This document shows, piece after piece, positions 1 to 11,119 of a stretch of DNA of 64,000 nt. Location of the stretch: assembly GCF_012489685.1 (NCBI RefSeq), contig NC_080044.1, positions 26,826,369 through 26,890,368 on the forward strand. Direction: 5' to 3'. A program made the translations under genes and the position numbers. Every line of letters starts with the position of its first letter. Positions within the stretch are counted from its first letter, which is position 1. This stretch comes from Lotus japonicus. Lineage: Eukaryota; Streptophyta; Magnoliopsida; Fabales; Fabaceae. Below the pieces are notes generated by a model. The model made no database searches. It was given only the letters and a program-made list of their open reading frames with translations, and was not told the DNA's origin.

Positions 1-1805
1 TGTCTAAGGTAAGAAGGGCTTTTAATGAGGCATTGTGCCCGGCCAGCTTACCTGGGAACTTCTCGGGCCATTACTTGGGTGATGATGGACCTTTTGTTTT
101 GAGACCTTCTCCAGGGAATCATTGGAATTATGAGAACTTTGAAACTAATAGGATTAGAGACGAAACTTAAACAATTGCATAATGAACCTCCATAATGTAT
201 TAAACAACCTCAAAACCCTTAATGTAATGATAAAAGACTCAGACGAAAGTTTAGGGCTTGAACATTAAGTTTTGAAAATGAGAAGTGTCGTCGAGTCCAA
301 GAGCTGAGAAAACTAGTAAGTTTTTTAGTATGTTGATACTCTTGTGCTCTGGGAGCAGTTGTGTTGTGAGGCTATCCTGGGGATAAGTCCGGGAAACCGG
401 TAGTTTCCGAGTATGTTGATACTCTTTGCTCGTTGAGCAGTTTTGACCATCGGATGGAGATGAGTCGGATGATTTGGAGATCATCACGAGATAATGTGTT
501 GTTGTGAAGTGTGTCTTTTGTCGCAGAATCGACTTTACCTTAGGGTAAGCTTTTAGAGACATTAATTTAGCTAGAACACGTGGCGACGTGTCGAGTGAGA
601 TTCGGAGACGTTGTTTGACTAATCATCCTGCATTCATGCAACATTAATGAGGTATTAACACAGGACGTACTCTGGACCTCGTCGGTTTCCAAAATGGTCA
701 TAAGACCCGGAATGCCGTGTAAGAGCGTTTGTAGACGACTCTTGTAGCAGACCGAAATGGCAGACCTTCGGGTTTACTGCTGATCTGGCTACCTTTGTGT
801 GGTGTAAGAGGCACGCGGGCCGAAATGGTCCCACCGTGGCTGGTGTTAGGGCTGATCCGTTGATGTCCATCCGTTTCCGGAATGCATTTGGTTAACTGGG
901 TTAACCGTCATTTGCATTTCATGCAACATGCATACTGACTTAGTTGCTGTGTGTGATTGATAATTGTTAATCTTATCTGATGCATGTTAATTGTTATTAT
1001 CGTCTTTTATATTCATTGTGAACTGTACAACCCTAGGATGCTATCTCTAACTTATAAGCCTAAGTAGCTATATCTATCTGTATCTATTGGATTTATTATT
1101 TACGTAATTCTTTGGAGTTGACCCTCGCGTCTTCTGTGTGTGCTTTGGCGGACAAACGCCCATTGTCAGATGTCCATGGTGGACTGATTCACGACGGTTC
1201 ACCCTTCGGGGGGGGACTAGGTTCGAGATGCTGGAACAGGAGCGCATCGCGGTAGCGAGAGGAGGACGGATGGTGTACATAGACTTGGTCGTTCTGGTTT
1301 CAGATTCGGACGACGATCACGTTAGCATGTAGGATTGAGTGTTAGTGTGAGCTCCTCGAAACAAGATTAGTGTAGGAGTAGAGTCTTAGCTCTGACCGTC
1401 ATGTTTTCTATTTGGGGACAGGGTAGTTTCCCGCCTATAGCTTTTTGTGTGGTTTCTCTACGGGAATCACAGAGAGTTGGTTGGACTAGGAGGTCTCGTT
1501 TTAGGCCGTTTGGGCTGCCTTATTCTCATTTTTGAGGGATAATGTTGCAGACACTTGACCTTTCTTTTGGTCTGTACCTTTTGCCTACGAGCGCTACTTT
1601 CTGTCACTGGAGGATACTCGTGACGTGGGCTGTTACTTACAGCGGGGGCTGTATTTATAATAGATATTAATTCTGTTATCTTTTGTTGGGAGTTTATTTC
1701 CTTCAGTCTTTGGTTCCATTATAAAAAATATATATATATTCACGTTTTTCCGCTTAAGTTTCTTTTTGGTTACTAAAGTGACGCCACCAAAATCGGGGTG
1801 TTACA
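1..1805 (+). mobile_element. 3' portion of a long LTR (copy A), truncated by the window edge
   Basis: The sequence runs co-linearly with the solo LTR at 6058-10139: the same blocks around the TGTCTTTTGTCGCAGAATCG motif, the GTTGACCCTCGCG block and the terminal GGTTACTAAAGTGACGCCACC. It ends ...GGGGTGTTACA at 1805, the terminus shared by all long LTRs in this window. Minus-strand reverse transcriptase/RNase H sequence begins at once at 1806, so this LTR is inserted in that element. The left end and any target duplication lie outside the window; the right flank starts ATACA. Whether it is a solo LTR or the 3' LTR of a full element cannot be told. Confidence 0.85.
1138..1332 (+). pseudogene. Remnant of the LTR-internal acidic ORF (copy A)
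   Basis: A 64-codon frame follows the conserved block GTTGACCCTCGCG...ATTGTCAG (acceptor AG at 1168-1169). It ends in a tail (DLVVL, then SDSDDDH) nearly identical to the C-terminus of the longer ORF at 9171-9650. The middle of the longer ORF is missing, and the ATG at 1170 is out of frame with the conserved tail, so this is a deleted and frameshifted copy. No function is known. Confidence 0.5.
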
Positions 1806-2014
1806 ATACAGGTGGCGTGGCCAACGACTTTTTTAACTCGGTAAAAGCTTGCTCGCATGCTTGAAAAGTTGAGTTCTTTTTTAAGCATGTGAAGAATGGG
1901 GCCGCTCTATCACCCGCCACTGGTAAAAAACGAGCTAAAGCCGCCAAACGTCCTGTTAATCGCTGCATCTCCTTGATATTGGCCGGACTCTTCATTTCCA
2001 TAATCGCCTTGCAT
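1806..2014 (-). pseudogene. gypsy pol fragment, end of RT / start of RNase H
   Basis: The minus-strand frame from 2001 down to 1806 has the signature that follows RT in Tat elements (MKSPANIKEMQRLTGRLAAL, then AACFLPV-like and a K-S-L-A-T-P-P-V-L tail). It is separated from the RT frame by a short deletion near 2010-2016 that shifts frame, and it is cut at 1806 by the LTR at 1-1805. It is a continuation of the 2015-2677 reading frame, not a separate gene. Confidence 0.75.
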
Positions 2015-2677
2015 TTATCTGGGTATTCCTCTTGATGTTATCATGAACCCTAAAAAATTTCCCCCTTGAATCCCAAAGGAACACTTTTTAGGATTCAACT
2101 TCATGTTGTATTTTCTTAATTGAGCGAATGCTTCTTTTAGATCTTCATCATGTTCGCCCGCCCTGGTTGACTTAACAATCATATCATCGACATACATTTC
2201 CATGTTCCTCCCCACTTGGTTTGTAAAAATTTTGTCCATCAGGCGCTGGTAAGTGGCGCCCGCATTTTTCAAGCCAAAAGGCATGGTTTTGTAGCAGTAG
2301 TTAGCCTGATTGGTCATGAACGCCGTGCTTTCCTCATCTGGTGGATGCATCATGATTTGATTATACCCGGAATAGGCGTCCATGAGGCTCAGAAGCTCAT
2401 TTCCAGAAGCCCCGTCCACCAACTTACCAACATTGGGGAGGGGATAAGAATCTTTTGGGCACACTTTGTTAAGACTTGTGTAATCCGTACACATTCTCCA
2501 CTTCCCATTAGCTTTTTTGACAATCACTACATTGGCGAGCCATGTAGGATACTGTACTTCACGAATAAATTGAGCTTTAATCAATTTATCGGTTTCTACT
2601 TGCACCGCCTTATCCTTTTCTTCACTCATTCGCCGCCTTGTCTGCATGACTGGTTTCGCCCCTGCTCGTATAGCTAA
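2015..2677 (-). pseudogene. Reverse transcriptase domain of the Tat-like gypsy element
   Basis: About 220 codons of reverse transcriptase. Visible motifs in order: W-R-M-C-T-D-Y-T, K-D-S-Y-P-L-P, L-M-D-A-Y-S-G-Y-N-Q, K-T-M-P-F-G-L-K-N-A-G-A-T-Y-Q and the catalytic Y-V-D-D (about 2182-2193). The first residues lie beyond the nested LTR: the frame continues at 14262 once 2678-14261 is removed. It ends in a frameshift around 2014. The catalytic aspartates are intact, but frameshifts upstream and downstream make a functional polyprotein impossible. Confidence 0.9.
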
Positions 2678-3897
2678 TGTAACACCCCGGTTTCCGAGGG
2701 TCACTTTAGTAACCTATTAAAGTAAATATGCGATATTTTATAAAAGAGATTTATAATTGCGAGTATTTTTTTTTCTTTTCAAAGTATTTCTAAATCATGA
2801 AATGCATACTCCCAACTGTATATAAATTTACCTCCAGCCTTAAACAAGGCAAGTACCCGGAGGTAACAACAGATGAACCCAACTTACAAACCTAATGAAT
2901 AGAATTAGATTCAACGAGGAATCTATTATGCAATGACTCATAAATCCGATATACTCCCTACGATTTCCACATCGTTGAATCGCAAGATAGCAATGCACCG
3001 GAACCTACCCAAAACTTCAAACAATACTTATAAAATAATCCTATAAGCTTTAACCAACAATGATAAGCTTTTTACCCAAAAGGCTCTAGCCTTACACCCG
3101 ACTCTATTCTTCGAGTCTTCTATAGTTCTTCGACATGGAGTAGCATCTGCTCGCATCACCACCTATCGTTGTCTGACAATGGGCGTAGTCCGTCAAAACA
3201 CAAACAGAAGGCGCGAGGGTCAACTCCAAAGAATTACATAAGTAATACACCCAGTAGATAAAGTTTAAGGGATAGCTACTTAGGCTTAGAAGTTTGTGAT
3301 AGCATTATAAATTGTATATTTTCCAATGAATATGAATAACAAATAATGACAATTAACATGTATCAAATAAAATTAACAAGTAACAATCACACTCGGCAAC
3401 TAAGTCAGTATGCATGGTGCATGAATGAGATGACGAGGAACAAGATGCAATCCGGAAGGATGGGCACCATCGAGTCAGCCCTAACACCGGCCAAGGTGGG
3501 ACCATTTCTGCTCGGGTGTCTCTTATACCAAACAAAATGTAGTCAGATCAGCAGTGAACCCGCATGTCTGCCATTTCCGTCTGCTACTAAGAATCACCGC
3601 AGTGTTCTTATGTGGAAATCCGGGTCTTATGACCATTTTTGGAATCCACCGAGGTCCGGCATCCCACCGTGTATTAACCTCAAAATGTGTGCATGAATGC
3701 AAAGTGATTAGCCAAACAACGTCTCCGACCTCACTCGTCATGTCGTCACGTGTTCTAGCTAACTTATTGTCTCTAAAAAGAATACCCTAAGGTAAATGTC
3801 GATTCTGCGACAAAAGACATTTAATTATGAAAAGAGTGCAATCACTCGTGATAACTTCTCGAGTTATCCGACTCATCTCCATCCGATGGTCAAAAAC

Positions 3898-4120
3898 TGC
3901 TCAGCGAGCAAAGAGTACCAATGTACTTGGAACTTATAGTTCCCCGACTTATCCTTTAGATAGCCAAACAACAAACTGCTCATCGAGCAAAAGAGCATCA
4001 ACGTACTCAGAAACTTATTAATTTCCCGGCTTATCTTTTAGATAGCCAAACAACAAAACTGCTCATCGAGCAAAGAGTATCAACATACTCGGAAACTTAT
4101 TAGTTCCCCACAACTTGGAC
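3898..4120 (-). repeat. Tandem array of three ~80-bp units with stem-loops in LTR copy B
   Basis: Units start near 3898, 3976 and 4059. Each has two palindromes: CTGCTCAtcGAGCA type and GAGTAT-CAAC-ATACTC type (perfect at 4075-4090), followed by a shared block containing GATAGCCAAACAAC. The same stem-loop pair occurs in the other long LTRs with different copy number. Confidence 0.8.
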
Positions 4121-6742
4121 TCAGCGACACTTCTCATTTTCCAAAACTAATATTCAAGTCCTAAGCTCTTATTTGAGATTGTGATCATTATGTAAAGGAT
4201 CAGAGGTTGTTTAGTGTCTTATGAATTTTCCTTGTAAAATAGTTTCCATTTAGTTTTTATCTCTAATCTTATGAGTTTAAAAGATCCCATAATCCCAAGT
4301 AACTCCCAGAGAAGGTCTCGATCCACTAAAACAATAACAAGGCCCGAACCTCCGTTCGTCCCGTCAAACTTTCCCAAAATCTCATGATGAGTGTGGCATA
4401 ACTACCCGTTATCCTCACTCTGACGTACAACAGATATATGTGTATTTGCATACTCAAAGTAACACAATCCAACAGTCATGGCACATATATCAACACATCC
4501 TAGATTAATCATTTAGCACATAGCATGTGAATCAATATCAACACATCCTAGATTAACCATTTAGCACATAGCATGTGAATCAATCTCAAAAACAATTCAA
4601 GCGATAAATGATTATCAATTGTCAGCCGAACCCTCAGAAAACATTTTTCCCAGTCAATCACAATCAAGTGCATAAACAATAAATCAAGTCGAATTCGTCG
4701 ACACCTAAAGCATTAGCTAGTATTCAGTGAGTAGCCCTCACCTTAGCCAATTCCCATACTAACTGCAATTTCAATCCCAACACATCTTTGCTTTCCCGTG
4801 TCGGTTCGCTTCCTTTTATTCTTTAGCTTCGTCGTCAAGCGCTCTCGTCATTCGTATCCTTCATGAGTACACATAACGTAATTACTATTTGAGTTAACCT
4901 ACTAACTCAAAGTCTAAACTATGACTTCAGGCATTTGACTCGAAGCGAACGTATGTTAAACCTAATCCCCATAATGGTTATAACCCATTAGGATCGATTT
5001 CAGAAATCAAGACAAGTCGTAATAATGAAAACAAACAATAACACAATTTAAGATGCTTCAAAAGCTTTTGACTTACTGAAACGATTTTTAAACCAAATCA
5101 TATACCTTTGCTAAAGTAGAAAAGTTCACATAACGAATACTTATTCCTCTCGTTTTCCTTAGAGTTCTCAATCTCTATTAGGGTACTCATTGAGGCTTTT
5201 CACAATAACACGCACGCAAAGCTTCTTGCTAAATCAATTAACACAACATCTCGCAACGACATTATCCCATCATCTTCCTCAGTTAATCTCTTTATCCTCA
5301 AGATTACTTATAAAATCACTTACAACAACTTAACGTCTCAACGTCACCCTCGTAATCGATACCTCAAGTCGAACACCATATCATTATCAATTCTTATCAA
5401 ATTAACTAACTCTTATAAAGAAATCCTTAAACCATAGTTAACTTCCAAGACAAACAACTCTTCTTATCTAATGATCATGTACTTATTCAAGACTCATAAG
5501 CTCCTTCAAAACGATTGAATCATTTCTCTTAATCTTAAACTCGTGATACCTCGTTAGACACAAAACCCTAGTCTCTTCGAAACTCCACTTTGATTCTACA
5601 AAAATTCCAAACTTATAGATAAGTCCTCAATCTCTAAGAAACAAGTTCTAGTCCTCAATTAATCCCTTAATTACTTCTAAGTCCTAGAACTTCCAAAGTT
5701 TCAAATCTAGACCCTCCAAAGTCAAGTATTTATAGTAAAGCTCATAAACTTCTTGGAATTCAAGATTCAATCCTAAGTCATCTTCCAACATCAAGATTTC
5801 CATCACAACTTAATCAATTCTAATTAATACCTTTCGAAGTCTAATTCCTCACTCGGAAATCCAAACTTAATTGTTCTATCTCTATCCAATCATGTTATTC
5901 CTAAGCATCCATTAACAACGAGGTAAGATTCGAACACTTATTCTATAACACTCAAAAAACTCGTTCGACTTTCAAAACTTTTCGCAATCGTTTTTTAACG
6001 AATAAATTATTGTGGATATTAATTCAAATATTAAATCTAGCTAATAGATAGTGATATTGTAAGGCCCGAGTTTTTAAGTTCATGCTAAGTGAATAAACTT
6101 CTTATTCACGATTAGGGTTGATGTAATGTGAAGGGAAACCTGAACGAAAGTTTATTAAATGAAATATATTTATGAAGGAGAAAGTTCAGGGAAAAGTTCA
6201 AGGATTGTATTATGATCGATAAAAGTTATAGCACGATCGTTACACGCTTAAACCTAGGTCAGAAACCCTAGTATATATCTAATTTTCACTTTTAGGCACG
6301 ACGGAAGTTAATTCCAAAAATCTTCAGAGAAATGTTAGAACTTCTCTTTTTCCATATATCACAATCGTTTCGAGGCGAAACTCTAGGATCTACGAACGTC
6401 CGATTCCAATCATCGGAAGTTTGCCGAAACCGAATCCCTGGTATTTCAAAACCCTAGAATCACCCGACTATGGGGACTTTATCTATTCAGAGCTTCAAAT
6501 GAATATTCTACACGCGTACACCCATTTCTCTTGATGATTTCAATCTTTCTTCCGAAGGAAGTTTTCTATTCCGACATTCGATGCAAAAAGCAACTTATCG
6601 GGTAAAATAGTTTTATACCGACTATGCATTAGTTGCCAAAAATACAAGGAGACCTCTTTATAGTTTTGGAATTCTTTTGCCAAAACATATCTAATAATTC
6701 ATGGAGAATGACGCCGGAAAAATCAGATTCGCGAAACTTTCA

Positions 6743-6773
6743 TTTTCCCGCGAATTTCCACCTTCTATATATA
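6743..6773 (+). promoter_or_regulatory. LTR promoter: E2F-like TTTCCCGCGA plus TATA box
   Basis: TTTTCCCGCGA (6743-6753) matches the plant E2F/DP consensus TTTSSCGC and lies 12 bp upstream of TATATATA (6766-6773). The same arrangement occurs in LTRs E at 50950 and 59377. The transcription start would be expected about 30 bp downstream. Function is inferred from motif and spacing only. Confidence 0.5.
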
Positions 6774-7666
6774 GCAAAGAAAGGAAGAAAAAACCAAAAA
6801 AACTACCCATTTCCCCACCCAAACCCGCGGCCACAAAGAGGAAGAAGGAGGAGAAGATTTTCTTCATCGTTTGCTTGATCGTCGATCAATCAGTTGCTGC
6901 TTCAAGGCTTCGAGGTATAGTCGCTAATCCTTACCTCTGATCGCTTTTTCCATAGCTTTTCTATAGAGTTTTCTGAGTGGATAGTTTATGGGTTTTTGCA
7001 AAACTATCCTGAATCTTTCATTTCTGATTCTAAACCTCTTCTATATGTGCCCAAGATCACTTCTGCCGGATTAGATTTTCCGTTATGTCGCCGGAATTCC
7101 GCCGGAATCAATTTTAGCCTTAAATACCCATTTTTGGAGTTTTTTGTGTTAAGCTTCAACCTTTAGGCTGAAAACTATCGCCTTAGCTTAGTGCTAGTAG
7201 GATTAGTTGTCATAAACGTCGTTGGTGACGTCCCTGCAAAATTTTATTTTTGGGATTTCAGTTTTGAAAATCCTAAGTTAAAAATCATGACCAAAATACC
7301 CCTGCGACAGTTTTTGATCCGATAATTTTTCCGAGTTCAGAATACCCTTAGTTACGGCTAATGATAGCATAGGAACCAAGTTTGATCGAAGAAAAATCGA
7401 GCCCCATAATTACCTAAAGTGGCCGAGCCCTATTAAGGGGGAGGAGGAAAATTTCCTTTTCCGAAAACTTGTCTTTCGCGCTAGATTATCGTACCTTAGA
7501 GTATAGATTACTTCGTGTAACCTTAGTAAGTATCGATAGTTTAGTTTTCGATAGATTCTGATAGTATTTCTGTGGTTTTGCTCTAAAGGTGATTTTGAGG
7601 AATTTCCAGTGGAGCAAGGCTTTGATTGTGAAGGAGCTTTAGGAGATAACTCTGGAGAACCTACAG

Positions 7667-9170
7667 GTGAGGGCTTCTCACTGAATCTCTAGTTAATGCT
7701 TAGGGTCGATGTTTCGACATTGTTTACTGTTTATGCACTGGAATTGTGTGTGATTGGAAAATGTTTTCTGAGGCTCCGGCTGACAATGTAGATGATGCAT
7801 CTACTGAATGTTTTTGATGAGTGAATGACATGCTAATTGGGTAATTTAGGATGTGTGGTGCATGCCTTATATGCTAAGTGCTATGTGGTTATTGTTTAAT
7901 ATATTGATATATGACATGTTGATTGGTTGTGCTGGGTTATTTATACTTATGCAATGAGATCTGAGATTCTGAATGGTGAGAATAGCGGGCAGGTCATGCC
8001 GATTTTATTTTGAGAGTTTTGAGAAAGTTTGATAGGACGAATGAGATTCGGGCCTTGTATAGGGTTTATGGATCGAGACATTCTCTGGAGTCATTTGGGG
8101 ATTCGAAGATCCCGAGAACTTATAGGATTCGCGATAAGACTAAAGGGATAATTATTTTGTAAAGAAAACTCATAAGACATTAAACAACCTCTAAATCTTT
8201 AAGTAATGGTATAAATCTCGAAAGGAGGCTTTGGATGAAAATCATAGTTTTGGAAAACGAGAAGTGTCGTCGGGTCCAAGTGTTGAGTCTGTTGTTGATG
8301 TGCTGTTGGAGCAGCGTTTGTTGTTGTGCTGTTGGAGCAGCGTTGGTTGTTGTGCTGTTGGAGCAGCGATGTTGTTGGGCTATCCTGGGGATAAGTCCGG
8401 GAAACCGTTAGTTTCCGAGAGTATGATACTCTGTGCTCGCTGAGCAGTTGTGACCATCGGATTGAGATGAGTCGGATGATTTGGAGATCATCGTGGGTTA
8501 TGTGTTGGCGTGAAGTGTGTCTTTTGTCGCAGAATCGACTTTACCTTAGGGTAAGCTTTTAGAAACTTTAATTTACCTAGAACACGTGGCGACGTGTCGA
8601 GTGAGATCGGAGACGTTGGTTGACTAATCATCCTGCATTCATGCAACATTAATGGGGTATTAACACAGGACGTACTCTGGACCTCGTCGGATTCCAAAAT
8701 GGTCATAAGACCCGGATTTCCGTGATAGAGCGTCTGTAGACGTCTCTTGTAGCAGACCGAAATGGCAGACCTACGGGTTATGGCTGATCTGACTACCGTT
8801 GTTGTTGGAGTAAGAGGCACGCGGGCCGAAATGGCACCACCGTGGCTGGTGAAGGGCTGATCCGTTGATGTCCATCCGTTCCGGATTGCATATTGGTTGA
8901 CTGGGTTAACCTGCATACATATCATGCAACATGCATACTAATTTAGTTGTTGAGTGTGATTGGTAATTGTTAAACCTATTTGGAACATGCTAATTGCTAT
9001 TATTGCGTTTATGTTATTGTGGAACATGCAACCCTAGGAATGACATCTCTAGCTATAAGCCTAAGTGGCTATCTATTACTTGTACCTATTGGGTTTATTA
9101 TCTACATAGTTCTTTAGAGTTGACCCTCGCGTCTTCTGTGTGTGTTTTGGCGGACAACGCCTTTTGTCAG
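7667..9170 (+). other. Putative intron within LTR copy C
   Basis: The donor ACAG|GTGAGGGC at 7667 and the acceptor ...CTTTTGTCAG at 9170 both sit in blocks conserved between divergent LTR copies. Related donors are AAG|GTGAGG at 27120 (copy D) and reverse near 4750 (copy B), and GAG|GTTAGG at 51860 and 60296 (copy E). Acceptors are at 1169, 38610, 53290 and 61726, each after a pyrimidine-rich stretch ending TCAG or CCAG. An ATG follows at once in copies A, C and D. No transcript evidence is available. Confidence 0.4.
8301..8376 (+). repeat. Three 26-bp tandem stem-loop units in LTR copy C
   Basis: TGCTGTTGGAGCAGCG recurs at 8301, 8327 and 8353 with TGTTGTTG spacers. Each unit can form a TGCT/AGCA stem. 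Just downstream are GAGTATGATACTC (8419-8431) and TGCTCGCTGAGCA (8434-8446), the palindromes shared with the other LTR copies. Confidence 0.75.
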
Positions 9171-9650
9171 ATGAATATTGCGGATTGGTTCACCATGGTC
9201 CACCCTTCGGGGGGGATTAGGTATGAGATGATCGATCAGGACGACCCCGGGTCGTGGGTGGTTGACCCCGCGAGCCATCGAGCGACGTATTCGGGGCGCA
9301 TCATGGAGGATCACGTGGATAGTGGAGGACTCTTGAGGTCAGGAGTGTTGAGGCGATGCTCTATCAGCTTCAACTTGCCACCGGGCGTTCACTGCGGACC
9401 AGGATTCGGAGGAGCACCGCCGCCACCGTCATCTTCAGAGGAGGAGGATCCCTCAGAGGAGATTCCAGTGGGAGTGCCTTCGGCAGGGTCTAGTGCACCC
9501 ACCGTTGCGATCATCGATGATCAGGGTTCGGGCCCTAAGCCCGTGAGTCCAGCATCGGAGCGCACTGCGGTTGCGAGGGGAGGACGGATAGGGTTAGTAG
9601 ACTTGGTGGTTCTGGATTCTGATTCAGACGACGATCATGCTAGTACATAG
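9171..9650 (+). CDS. LTR-internal acidic ORF, 159 aa, unknown function
   Basis: The open frame begins with the ATG right after the conserved acceptor at 9170 and ends TAG at 9648-9650; the frame is also open upstream to 8994, but that part lies in the putative intron. The protein starts MNIADWF and has a W-V-V-D motif, a proline run followed by SSSEEEDPSEE (roughly residues 80-100) and an acidic tail SDSDDDH. No known domain, signal peptide or membrane segment was recognised. The tail is preserved in copy A (1138-1332), and copy D has a related-looking acidic frame at the same place (38611-39201). It could be an accessory protein made from an LTR promoter, or a chance frame kept by family conservation. 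No homologue is claimed. Confidence 0.45.
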   Translation: MNIADWFTMVHPSGGIRYEMIDQDDPGSWVVDPASHRATYSGRIMEDHVDSGGLLRSGVLRRCSISFNLPPGVHCGPGFGGAPPPPSSSEEEDPSEEIPVGVPSAGSSAPTVAIIDDQGSGPKPVSPASERTAVARGGRIGLVDLVVLDSDSDDDHAST

Positions 9651-10678
9651 TTTTGAGTGTTGGTATGAGCTCCTCGAGTTAGGATTAGTGTAGGAGTAGA
9701 GTTTTAGCTCTGACAGTCTTGCTTCATTTGTTACTTAGGGGACAGGGTAGATCCGCCTATAGCTTTTTGTGTGGTTTCCTTACGGGAATCACAGAGAGTT
9801 GGTTGGACTTAGGAAGTCTTATTTTCAGGCCATTGGGTCAGCTGATTCTCAGTTTTGAGGGATAGTGTTGCGGGCACTTCACCCTTTTCATTTGGTTTGT
9901 ATATATTGCCTACGGGCGTTGCACTTTTCTTTCCGTCACTGGAGGTTACTCGTGACGAGGTTGCTACTACAGCGGGGGCTGTTTATATATTGTATAATAG
10001 TTTTATTGCTTTTCGCATTTGGGTTTTATTTAATTCAGTCTTGTCTTAGTTATTATAAAAAAAAAAAAATATTTACGTTTTTCCGCATTAAGTTTACTTT
10101 TGGTTACTAAAGTAACGCCACCGAAATCGGGGTGTTACAATATAGTGCTATTAGATAGAGGCTAGAATAAAAGATAATAACTAATTTAGTTATTATGATA
10201 AGAAGTTATCTTTTAGTTATCTTCTAGTAAGTTAGATCTTTTATATAAGACATGTATTGCTTTCAGTTTTAATTAAGTCAATAATATATTTTCCCTCAAT
10301 CTCTCTCTCTACTCTTTCACGTTATTCTCTATTTTCTCCAACAACTTGGTATCTAGAGCACGTTCCGATTCTTGGACCTGCGGGTCGTGAAGATTGAAGT
10401 TGCGTGTTTCAATCTTGTTTAAATGGAGCCAAACACAACCTCTAATCGAAGCTGCGAGTTTCGAGGCCTGTGATAGGTTTGGTGGTTTAGGGTTGCTGTG
10501 AAACTGTGTGTTTCAAATCTGTTTGGCTCGGTTTTGTTGAAGTGCGATTCTGCGAGTCTCGTCCTTCATCAGAATTGTAATTCTGCGATTCTGAAATTGG
10601 TGGAAGCTGCGAGTTTCAGAGGTTCCTCCCCTACACGCTGTGAATCTCGATTTTGATCAAGAAACCGAAACCCTCACG

Positions 10679-11119
10679 ATGGCAAGTAACAATCTGCCGG
10701 GAGTAAATCTCCCAGTTCTAACTGATAAGAATTGGGATCGATGGAATTCTCAGATGAAAGTTCTATTTGGGTTTCAAGATGTTCTTGATGTTATAGAGAA
10801 TGGGTTTCAACCACTGACCCAAGACATGACTGAAGAACAGAAGACTCTTCATAACGATATGAAGAAGAAGGATTGTAAGGCGATGTTTCTCATTCATCAA
10901 TGCGTGGATGATACGCATTTTGAAAAAATAGCAAATGCATCTTCAGCAAAGGAGATGTGGGACATTCTGCAGAAAGTTCATAGTGGCAGTGACAAGGTAA
11001 AGAAGGTAAAGTTGCAAACTCTTCGAAGACAGTATGAAGGTCTTCAGATGGAGGAGAATGAAAAGGTAGGTGAATACTTCACCAAGATCCTAACCACTGT
11101 CAATTTAATGAAGGGATGA
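10679..11119 (+). CDS. copia gag N-terminal fragment
   Basis: An ATG at 10679 opens a 146-codon frame that begins MASNNLPGVN and contains the copia gag signature (N-W-x-x-W near residue 20, later A-K-E-M-W-D-I-L). It matches the UBN2/gag-polypeptide region of Ty1/copia. The family protein continues into a zinc knuckle and pol, but here the frame stops about 10 codons after the typical LQ.LRRQYE helix and the next sequence is RNase H, so most of the polyprotein is deleted. It lies about 320 bp downstream of the PBS, as expected for gag. Confidence 0.8.
   Translation: MASNNLPGVNLPVLTDKNWDRWNSQMKVLFGFQDVLDVIENGFQPLTQDMTEEQKTLHNDMKKKDCKAMFLIHQCVDDTHFEKIANASSAKEMWDILQKVHSGSDKVKKVKLQTLRRQYEGLQMEENEKVGEYFTKILTTVNLMKG

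Larger units (their letters stand above)
6058..10139 (+). mobile_element. Solo long LTR (copy C), 4.08 kb
   Basis: It starts TGTAAGGCCCGAG and ends ATCGGGGTGTTACA. It interrupts the 5' LTR of the copia element; the intact copy of that LTR at 11839-12085 proves the insertion point. ATAT is duplicated on both sides (6054-6057, 10140-10143), with a fifth base possibly mutated. Inside are, in order, an E2F-like site and TATA box, a donor-like site (7667), a 26-bp stem-loop array, a conserved acceptor (9169-9170) and an open frame to 9650. This is the best preserved LTR of its subfamily here. Confidence 0.9.
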
